64,000 nucleotides of DNA from Crocodylus rhombifer (lineage: Eukaryota > Chordata > Crocodylia > Crocodylidae): assembly GCA_038503035.1 (NCBI GenBank), contig JAVSML010001007.1, positions 30,475 to 94,474 on the forward strand, given 5' to 3'. A program made the position numbers and the translations under genes. Below, piece by piece: positions 43,601 to 64,000 of the stretch. Positions within the stretch are counted from its first letter, which is position 1. Each line of letters begins with the position of its first letter. Below the pieces are notes generated by a model that was given only the letters and a program-made list of their open reading frames with translations, did not search any database and was not told where the DNA came from.

Positions 43601-44061
43601 TCAGAGACCCCTGAAATCCCCCCACCAACTCAATGCTCCCCTCCAGCCATGGCAGCAACTTCAAAGGACCCCCCTGAAATCCCACAGCTCCCCCCCAAGT
43701 TGCCAACTTATCTCTCCACCTCAGGGCTCCACACAGTCCCCACCAATTGTGCCTGTTCCAGTTACTTATAGGGAATCCCTGCCCCCCCAACCTTTCAGCT
43801 ACTCATAAAGACCCCCCAGACCCCTTGGGAACTGCCCAAAGCCCCTGGCCGAGGAGTACCAAGCCCATGACCCTGCAGCCTACCCCACAACCTGCTAAGG
43901 GTACCACCCTTTGGTCTTTCCATGCCCCTCCAGGCCCCTGACACCCCTTTCATAGCTTAGCAGGGGTTAGGTCCCTCTTTACCCTGGGGACCCCTCCCCC
44001 CATCCCCAGCATGATTAACCCCCACCTCTGTCTCCCCAGGTCACTGGAGTCACGAGGATAA
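40616..44061 (+). CDS. LIN7B: Lin-7 homolog B (Veli-2/MALS-2)
   Basis: This is a small scaffold protein of the LIN-2/LIN-7/LIN-10 (CASK-Veli-Mint) complex at synapses and epithelial junctions. Coding exons are 40616-40655, 41503-41621, 41914-41985, 42313-42522, 43028-43191 and 44040-44061, total 627 nt, 208 residues (human 207). Exon 1 gives [13 protein letters not shown]. The L27 domain follows ([20 protein letters not shown] to about residue 75). The PDZ domain is in exons 4-5 ([18 protein letters not shown], carboxylate-binding loop GLGF, to about residue 185). A basic helical tail ([16 protein letters not shown]) and the end SYSSLESRG complete the protein. Phases agree at every junction; the last exon codes only SLESRG after the split serine. 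It lies head-to-tail between SNRNP70 and PPFIA3 as in human. A long 3' untranslated region is inferred up to the poly(A) signal at 45053. Confidence 0.98.
40656..41502 (+). repeat. LIN7B intron 1 minisatellite
   Basis: From about 40680 to 40930 there are degenerate ~45-bp units with GTGCAAGGGGTGGTGCAT and GGGGGCRCACRYGTG phrases. The rest is G-rich without exons. Confidence 0.6.
42523..43027 (+). repeat. LIN7B intron 4 G-rich minisatellite
   Basis: Diverged ~40-50-bp units contain GGAACTGAGGGAGTTGGGG and GGGACTGGGACTGGAGG phrases. No exon lies inside. Confidence 0.7.
43192..44039 (+). repeat. LIN7B intron 5: decayed copies of the exon 5 end and donor
   Basis: The real exon end is CCAGCTACTC|GTAAGGGACCCC. 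Down the intron, similar phrases recur: CCAGCTACTCATAAGGGAG (about 43226), CAGCCACTTGTAAGGGACCC (about 43264), CAGCTATTTGTAAGAAACC (about 43287), CAGGTACTTGTATGGC (about 43349), GCTTCTCATAAGTAG (about 43390), CAGGTACTCATACGGGAC (about 43419), CAGCTACCCCATAAGGGACC (about 43488) and CAGCTACTCATAAAGACC (about 43797). This is best read as a tandem repeat seeded from the splice-donor region. Confidence 0.8.
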
Positions 44062-45052
44062 CGTCTCATCCCCTGGTGTCTTGGCAGGAGGGTGCCGAGG
44101 ACCCCCCCCCCAAGTTCTCTAAGTGGCTGGCTGACCCCCACCTTGGGGGGCAGGGGCTTCTTCCCCCACTTTCCCCAACCTAGCTATCCTCCCCCACCCC
44201 CAGTTCTCAGAATGGCTGTATCTCCTGCTCCAGCTCCTCTCTGTACAGTATTTATTTCCTCTCTATTTAAAGCCCTTCCCCGTACGTGAGTCAGAGCGAG
44301 TGTGAATCCGTGCAGCTGCCTTGCACGTCTGTGAGAACCAGAGGCAACAGGAACACCCCCCAAGCACACACACATACATGTCTACACCACATGCACACAC
44401 ACCCGTGCCCCTCCCCAGAGGTGGCTGCACCTCTGCGCCAGGCAAGAGGGTACCCTTACCGCCTCCTCCACTTTGAAGGTGAGTGCAGTGTAGTGAATGG
44501 CCACTGGGTGGTGAGAGCTGCAGTGCTCCCTACCACTTGTCGTGCCCCTCACTCCTGACTTGCTGCCCCCACCTTGCTCCCCAGCCCTGCCGGTGCCCCT
44601 CACTCCCAACCCACAGCTCTTTTTTTTCCCCCAGCCCAGCTGGTGCCCCTCAGACCATTTCTGTTACCCTGCCCCCTCAACCCCCTGTTGCCCCTTCTGG
44701 AGCAGGGGACCCAGGCATCTATGAGCTTCCCACAAGGGTGCAGCAGGCCCTGCTCAGCCCCCCCCCCCCCCCCCCCCATCTTGATTGTAGGAGAAGAGGC
44801 CAGGCCTGGGAAGTGGGGCCCTGCCCCACTCCCCAGCAGTAACACAGCTCCCCCCAGGTGGCTGTTCTGGTCCAGCAGCTCCGATGCCTGGAAAAGATGG
44901 CTTGAAATTCCATGGGGGAGCGGAAGGGGGAGGGGTGGGGCCAGTAGCCAGGATGCTTGGGTTTTCTCCCCACTCCGGGAGGGGAGCAGAGCCTGTCTCC
45001 TGGCAAGCCAATACCTGGGCCCTGCAGATTGTGCTTGGGCTGTGTCTCTGTG

Positions 45053-45058
45053 AATAAA
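45053..45058 (+). terminator. Poly(A) signal, probably LIN7B
   Basis: AATAAA is followed by GGTGTGAGCGAGTCCGTG and CTGTCGTTTGTATTG, a G/T-rich element. The roughly 1-kb 3' untranslated region includes a ~48-bp minisatellite piece and one short-repeat copy. No competing gene end is seen nearby. Confidence 0.6.
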
Positions 45059-46960
45059 GGTGTGAGCGAGTCCGTGACGTACTGATCCCTGTCGTTTGTA
45101 TTGCCAGCATCTCCCACGTGGCCTGCCCAGCCTGCAGTGCCCCTCTAGCAGGCTGGGCTGAGAGTGGAGTGTGTCCCCCTTCCTCCCTCCCAGCCTGGCA
45201 TCACCCAGGACCTGGAGCTGAGTAGGTTGAGATCCCCCACCCATCAGCCTTGTGGACCTCTGTGCATGTCCCCTGGGGAGGGACTTCCAGGTGCTGAGAA
45301 TGAATAGATCCTATGGGAACAGGTATGGGACAGCCAGGGGCACTGGCTGCCTGGGAGGGGAGTTGCAGGGATCGGGCAGTATTTTGCCTCTCTGAGTGGG
45401 CACCATGCCCAGGAAATGGGGGCACCAGCTGGCTGGAGGAGAGGAATATTTTTTGCCTCTGCTAGCTCCATCCAAAAGCCAACTCCCTTCCCTGCTTTCC
45501 CCCAAGCCTCATGACAATGGCCTGATGAGCACCTGGGCATCCTTGTGTGCATTCATGCAAAACTAGTTTGAGGAGGAGGGTGGCAAATGGACATTTGAAT
45601 GCAACAAAGGCAGCTGAGGTGAGTAGAGGTGCACTGTGGGAGTTCATGGGCCACTGCCACCCTGCACTGCAGAGCTGGTGGTGTGTTTCCTTGTGTTGCA
45701 TATGCTAGTGAATGGCTAGGGGCCTTGGTCAGGTGTCTCCGCCCCTTCTTGGGGGGGCACCCCTCCTCACCCATCTCGTCCCCTGGCTTATAGGTTTCAG
45801 GTCTGGTTCTTGGCCTTGCCTGGAGGCGGGGTGGATGTTGCGGGGCAAAGGGACCCTGGCCTCTAAGGTGGGGATCAGACCAGGGCTCAGTGCAGACTGT
45901 AAAGGACTGTTTAAACAGCTGGAGCCACAGGATCTCCTCACTGTCAGTAGAGTCTGCCCATGACACGAGGCTGCATGTGAAGGTCTGACACCATGTGAAA
46001 GCATGTGCTCTGGACCCAGTGTCATGCTTGTGCCTCCTACTGCTGTTGCTTCTGCCCTCCCTGCCCCGTAAGCCTTTCCAGGTACGTGTGCCCTGTGTGG
46101 TGGGGTGGAGGAAGTCTTGTGTGTGGAGGCCTCCAGCTTTCATGGGTTTCACTGTGTTGTGTTCTATTTGTCGCACATATGTTGGGTTCTTGTGCATTGC
46201 ATGTTCTGCATGTTGCACATGTGTCTTGGGTTCTGTGGGTTGCTCCACTGTGTTCTGCATGTCGCACATGTCTTGGGCTCCTGTGGGTCAAACTGCGGTG
46301 TATTCTGCTTGTCATATGTCTGACTTGGGCTCTGGGGCATCACACTTTGGCACATTCTGCAACATACATGGGCACTTGTGGATCACAGCTTGGAGTGTTA
46401 TGGGTGTCAAGCATCTCAGGCTGTTGTGGGTCATGTCATGGCACGTTCTGTCTGATACACACATGCCTCAGACTCTTGTGCATTGCACCATGGAGTGTTG
46501 TGCATTTGGCGTGTGCAGGCTGGTGCGTTTCTCTGTACCAGGGCTGCTGATCCACCATCTTCCCAGGCTGCTCCTGCTGAGCTGTGTGATCCAGCAGTGC
46601 ACTTGTGGACATGGGCCAGTGGGGTGCAGAGCTCTCCAGGGTGGCACAAAGGTGCCTGTCTCTCTTGTGGGGATGCAAGTGTGTTGTGGTGTTTCATGGG
46701 CTGCTGCTGACCCCCACGGGGCCTGGTGTGACCTTGTGTTGCATGTGCTAGTGAACCTCTTGTGCTGGCACGGCTTGGTGTGCTTCTGTTGTGTGGCATG
46801 TTTCTGTGGCCTGGAGTGTGCCCATGGTGTGGTGTTTGGCTGCAGTGTGGCATGTGCCCATTATGTGGTGCATACCCCTGGCCTGGCCTTTCCCTAAGTT
46901 GCACGTGTCCGTGGCTCCTCGTGCACCGCAGGCCCTGGTAAAGCCCCTGGTGCCCTCCTG
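45059..46960 (+). repeat. LIN7B-PPFIA3 intergenic with ~50-bp minisatellite
   Basis: From about 46130 to 46900 there are diverged units containing GTGTTCTGCATGTCGCACAT and TGTCTTGGGCTCYTGTGGG. The 300-codon plus-strand frame and the antisense frames through it are Cys/Val/Trp-rich products of the repeat. No supported gene. Confidence 0.7.
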
Positions 46961-47461
46961 GGCCAGAAGCAACCCCTCCCCCGCCCCGCAGCCCGCAGCC
47001 CCCTGCCCCCCCAGCCACCCACCCACCCACCCACCGGATGACATCATCCTCAAAAGTAACCCCGCCCCCCAGCCTCCCCCATTGGCCACCGGCTTCTCCC
47101 CCACCCACCCCATTGGCCGGCCAGCCCTGCCACTTGGAACCCCACCGCCCCCTCCCACCCCCGCTTGGGGGCGGGGCTGAGGGGCTGCCCCGGCGTTTCC
47201 CCGGCTCTCATTGGGCTGTGACGCTGTCCGTCAGGGATCTCTTAAAGGGGCCGGTGGGGCGGTGGGAGGGGGCTCCGGCTGCCGGCGCCCGGCGCTGGGG
47301 AGGGGGCGGCATGGCGCGGGGCAGCGGCGTCCTGCGGGGCGCGGGGGCGGGGGCGGGCAGCGGCGTCTGAGCGGGCGCGGGGGGCAGCGACCCCTCCACC
47401 CCCCGCCGCCCGGCCTGGCCCGGCCCGCCGCAGCGTCCGCACCGGCACCGACAGCGCAGAG
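46960..47461 (+). promoter_or_regulatory. PPFIA3 promoter and untranslated first exon
   Basis: A CpG island contains a CRE-like TGACATCA at 47039-47046. Three ATTGG (inverted CCAAT) boxes lie at 47081-47085, 47112-47116 and 47210-47214. GC boxes follow, then a G/C-dense leader ending at a donor GCAGAG|GTAGGG (about 47461/47462). The distance to the first coding exon (51.4 kb) gives a first intron of about 3.8 kb. Assignment is by position and the lack of any other start nearby. Confidence 0.55.
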
Positions 47462-50400
47462 GTAGGGCCGGCGCCCCCTCCCCTCATGCTGCCCCGTGGC
47501 TCATCCCTTCTCGGCCCGCTCCTCCGGGCACCCGCATCGCGCACAGCCCGGCCCCCTGCAGCCGCTGCTCGTCCGCATCCCCCGGAGCTCCCCGCCCGCA
47601 GCCCGGCCCCCCAGTGCCCACCCTGTGCACCTGCCCCCTCCGCGTCCCCACACGGATGCCCCTGCCCGGTCCCTGCACCCACTGCCTGTCCTTCCCAACC
47701 CCCAGTGCACCTGCCTCCCCCCCAGGCACCTCCACTACCCACCCCACGCTCCACCCTGCCAGCGCTCTCTCTGTAACCCTGCACTGCCACCCCATGCACC
47801 CCCATCCCATCCTGCCCCACAGCTCACTGCTGAGCGCTGACTTGAGCCCTGTTCCCACCCTGCACCCCCATGTACCTGCCTTGGACCCCTCCCTGCACCC
47901 TATTGCCCGTCCCCCATGATGCATCTGCCCAGGCCTGGGCCTAGGCCCCACCCGTGCACCCCAAACCCATCTGCTTTCCTCCTGCACCTATTGCCCATCT
48001 CCCCTAGTGCACCCCTTGCCCGTGCCCTGCAACCCCCATCACACAGGCTTTACCCCATACCCCCCCCACAACATCACCCAGTCTATGCTCTTCCTACCCC
48101 AGCCCTGATCCACCCCACCCCCCCTCTAGCCTGGGGTCCCTCCTAGGGGGTGGTGGCTACGCTGTCCATTGGCTTCTTCCCTTACAGGAGCTTCCCCCCC
48201 ACCCCAAGTCCGCAGGGCAGTGGAGTCTGTGTCTGCAGCTAGGCTGGGGGGAGGGGTCTGGTTTTCAGGGTGCCAGGCGGCATCTCTGTCTTCCCCTCCT
48301 CCCCCTCCCTCGCAGCCTGGCTGGGGGCGGGGGGGCTTAGAGCCCCATACACCCCATGGACCCCCCGATTCATCTCCTTGTGGGGCTGGTAGGGAGGAGG
48401 AAATGGGGCATTTGTGCTGGGAAGAGGCCTTGGGCCAGGGTGGATTCTTTTCTGGGGGGCGCTTTGCTCCCCAGAAGGGCCCCAGCCTCAGACCCTGCTC
48501 CCTGCCCCACTTCTCATGGCCCGCACACATCCCTGTGCCACCTCAGCCAGGTGTGAACAGGTGCAAAGGGGAAGAAGAGCCATTCCCCTCCTCATGCTTG
48601 CTGAGGGTGGAGGGGGGGCATGGGGGCTGAGGCTTGCATGCATTCACACTGCTGTGCACACACATGTATGCTGCCCTGCACCTGTGCCCCGTCACATGCC
48701 ACTGACTCGCTTGTGCACTGTGTCCATGATGTGGGAGTGCGTGTGCTGGCGTCGGTCCCTCTCCATGTTCTCTGGGACATGCATGCTGTTGTCGTGATGC
48801 ACCATTGGTGCGACACCTGTATGCCGGCATAAGCTGGAAGGCAGTGTTGGCACGACATGTGTAGGTGGAGTCTCCACACCTTGTGCAACACATGTGTGGC
48901 ATCACAGACATGCTAGTGTGCTATTGGTGTGATGCGTACACCATGGGTGTGGTATCCTTTTGCACATGCTGGGGCACCATTGCTGGTGTATGATTGCTCC
49001 GTGACCCACGTGCCAGTGCATACACTGATACTGTGTTGGTGTTTGACACATGCTTGTATCTGGAAGGGGGAAGGGGGGCGTCTGGAAGTCCAAAGCCTTG
49101 AAGATCACAGGAGCCAGAGGGGAGGGTCCTAGGGTGATTGTGATATGGCTGAGGTTGCACAGGTGTGTCTATATGTGTTGGGCCTCTGTGAATGAGGGCA
49201 CTGGTGTGTTTCTGCATGTGGGGTCATGTCTGTAGTTACACAGAGATCTGTGTGTATGTGAAAGGAGACTGTCTCCATGAAGATGCAGGGGGCTCAAACC
49301 AGCTGTGGTGTGCCCAAGTGTGCCCACGTGTTAGTGACTGTGTGTGCCCCAGCCTGTGTTGGTACCTAGGCCCCAGTGTGTGGCAGCTGCACATGTCACT
49401 GTGGGGGAGGAATGAGGTATGTGCATCAAGGGCACACATGTTCAGATGTGCCATGGTCCCAATGCATGTGTGTAAGTTGGCACATAGGACCAAAGTTGGC
49501 TGGAGCATGTTGCTGTGTGGTTCTGTCCTTCAGCCCCCTGTGAAGCCTATAGGGTGCACCTGAGTGTATGTATGTGCACATGCGCACACACGTATACTTG
49601 AGCCCCCATGGCTGTGCATGTGTGCATGAGTCCTCAAGTGTTCACTAGGATTTGTGCAAGAACCCTTAGTGTGTGTTTGCACATGTGTGGCTTTGCATGC
49701 CATGTGGCATGGGCCCTGAAGACTTGGGTGCACATGTGTGGCTCTGTGCACCAGACTCTGCAGCAGTCTGAGGAAATTGTGTAAACACCTTGGAGTTTGC
49801 ATGGGTGTGTTGCATGTCTGTGTAAACATGTGTGGCCCTGCATGCCACATTGTGCCAGGTCCCAGGTATGATCACATTTGCTTGCATGTGTGTGATCACA
49901 TGTTTGCACCTGCATAGGTGGCTTCATGTGCAGTGTTGTGCAGGGCCCAGGGGAGCTGGGTGTGTTTGTGTGTGTGCATGTGTGCTTGGTCATGGCTCCA
50001 TGCATTGCTTTATTCATGGAACTGGGTGCCTACGTGCATCCCTGTGCATTGGTGTGTCCACGTGCAAGAGAGCAAGCGTGTTGCAGCACGCAAAGCCCTG
50101 AGGCCTTGTGCATACATGTAAAAGTGTGCACTGTACTGTGCAAAGCCCCAGGGAGCTGCTGTGGTCTCTGTGTTCACACAAGCGCTTGCATGTTGTGCGA
50201 GACCTGAGGGAGCTGTGCTGGTGCATGCACATGTGTCCTGTGTGGCAAGGCTCTGAGGAGCTGCTCCTGGGAGGCTCTGCATGCACATGTGTGTGCTGGA
50301 GTTCCTGGCCTTGTGTTCCATGCAGACCCTGTGGAGGCCTGTGGGGCAAAAGCCCCATTCCTCCACCGCCACCTGCTCCTACCATCCACATCTGTCTGTC

Positions 50401-51391
50401 TGTCTACCTGGCTGGACCCCCAAGTTCTGCCCTCTCCAGTGGTCATGCTCACATGGGTGTATACGGGTATGTGAGGGAACCTTGGGGTCTGTGCACATGT
50501 GTGTGCACTTGCTGGCATAGCTGTGTCTGTGTCTGAGGCCTTGTTGCTCCCCTGCTCCACGTCCCTTGGGCTGGTGGGGCTGGGAGGGGTCTCATTTGGG
50601 GGGTGCTAGGAGCTATATTTGCCTTTTGCTTCATCCCCCAGCCCATTATGGCCCCTAGGGAGGCCCTGAAGCAGCTCCCACCCTATGCATTCTCCCTTCT
50701 TGCTTCCCATGTTGAGGGGCACAAGCCCTTGGGAAGAGGCCCAGTCTTCATGTCCCCCCAGAATGAATTGGGGGGGGTGTGGAGTCCCAGCATAGGAGTC
50801 TGCCCTGGGCATCAGGGAGGGATGGGGGATTGAGCAGGCCACAGGCTCCCAGAGCCCCAGGGTCTGGGGCCAGTTCATGGTGGTCCCTGGTTAATGTGGG
50901 TTCTTGTAAAGTACTCCTCTTACTTGGAGCTGGGAGAGAACCCAGGCGTCTTGGCTCTTAACTTCAACCCATTTGACCCTACTCCCTATCCCCACCCAAG
51001 CCTGAAGGCAAGCCAGGCGCCCAGCCAGAAGAGAACCCAGGCATCCAAGCTCTCAGCCTACCCTGTCCCTCCTAGCTCCAACCCATCAGACCCCTTTCCC
51101 CTCCCAAAGCTAGGAGAGAATCCAGGCTTTCAGGACCCAACCCACCAGACCCCACTCCCCTTCCCCCAGCCCTGCTCCCCTGCACCAACCCACTAGACGC
51201 CCCTGCCCAGAGCAGAACCCGAGTGCCCTCCTCCATTTCACACTCCCTCTCTCTCTCTCTTTCCCCTCACCTCAACCCCAGCAGATTGGGGTGCTGCCCC
51301 CTCCAGGCGAGCTGGGCCCCCCACCAGCTTCCCCTGTCCTGCCTGTGCCCGCGGTGCCCCTCAGGGCCCCGCCCCCAACCCAGCTGCCAGG
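47462..51391 (+). repeat. PPFIA3 intron 1, mostly TG-rich degenerate repeats
   Basis: C-rich sequence (47490-48160) is followed from 48610 to 50540 by degenerate GTGCACATGTGTGGCTCTG-type units. TRNA-like short repeats lie at 50925-51190. A pyrimidine tract and acceptor CAACCCCAGCAG at about 51275-51284 precede the first coding exon. Confidence 0.6.
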
Positions 51392-63735
<12,344 letters not shown>

Positions 63736-64000
63736 GTTGTTGGGGGAGAGGAGCCTGAGGAGGGGCAGGGGGCAGGGGGCAGAGGGCAGGGGAATGGCAG
63801 TTGGGGTGTCTATGGCATTGAGGTCTTGGCTGGGTGGCACTTGGGGGTGGAGGCCTGCAGGATTCTGGCTGGCTGGGGTGTGATGGAACAGACTAGACCA
63901 AGTGGTCTGGGGGAAGAGTCTGGCACATTGGCCCACCACGAGGTTGCAGTGGGGAAACAGGCCACAGCCAGCTCTTGCAAGGGGTGGAGGATGGGGGATG
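63736..64000 (+). other. PPFIA3 intron 11, left part
   Basis: G-rich sequence after the exon 11 donor to the window edge; no further exon is visible. Confidence 0.6.

Noticed and set aside
45995..46897. 300-codon plus-strand open frame
   Set aside because: It runs along a ~50-bp minisatellite; Cys/Val/Trp-rich repetitive translation, no domain and no splice or promoter context.
47242..47987. Gly/Arg-rich minus-strand frames at the PPFIA3 promoter
   Set aside because: CpG-island composition, no conserved protein.

Overview
This window is GC-rich vertebrate nuclear DNA, most probably from a crocodilian or another non-avian reptile. The introns are short to medium with GT-AG borders. CR1-type LINE pieces, including a 2.7-kb element with recognisable endonuclease and reverse transcriptase, are the typical retroelements of archosaurs and turtles, and small hAT-like inverted-repeat elements are present. 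The conserved genes, left to right, are NTF4 (-), KCNA7 (-), SNRNP70 (+), LIN7B (+) and PPFIA3 (+, running off the right edge). From established knowledge this is the order and orientation on human 19q13.33, so the block is an old amniote synteny. The species call is inference from the repeats.

Layout. 1-3.6 kb: an unidentified minus-strand multi-exon gene and a separate minus-strand terminal exon, among short repeats. 4.06-4.68 kb: NTF4, with a CpG-rich zone to its right. 6-20.9 kb: no intact gene; it holds minisatellites, TG/CA-rich DNA, a broken excitatory-amino-acid-transporter (SLC1A) exon and old interspersed repeats. 20.9-25 kb: the two coding exons of KCNA7 separated by an intron carrying a CR1 piece. 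26.6-27.8 kb: an array of about thirty ~33-bp units ending next to the SNRNP70 promoter. 28.4-38.3 kb: SNRNP70, nine coding exons encoding 437 residues. 40.4-45.1 kb: LIN7B, six exons, 208 residues. 47-64 kb: PPFIA3 promoter, untranslated exon and the first eleven coding exons (479 residues).

The genes are not an operon-like unit. NTF4 is a secreted neurotrophin, KCNA7 a voltage-gated potassium channel, SNRNP70 the U1 snRNP 70K protein, and LIN7B and PPFIA3 (liprin-alpha-3) are presynaptic or junctional scaffold proteins of the LIN-2/7/10 and active-zone networks.

The most unusual observations are: (1) intronic minisatellites whose units look like decayed copies of the neighbouring splice site plus exon edge (LIN7B exon 5 donor; PPFIA3 exon 3 and exon 8 acceptors); (2) a disabled SLC1A exon between NTF4 and KCNA7; (3) an array of RFX-half-site-like units just upstream of SNRNP70, with inverted copies inside the gene; (4) a tandem array with ZNF143-like motifs in SNRNP70 intron 9; (5) an unrecognised minus-strand gene beside NTF4. 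One assembly gap of 100 N lies in PPFIA3 intron 2.
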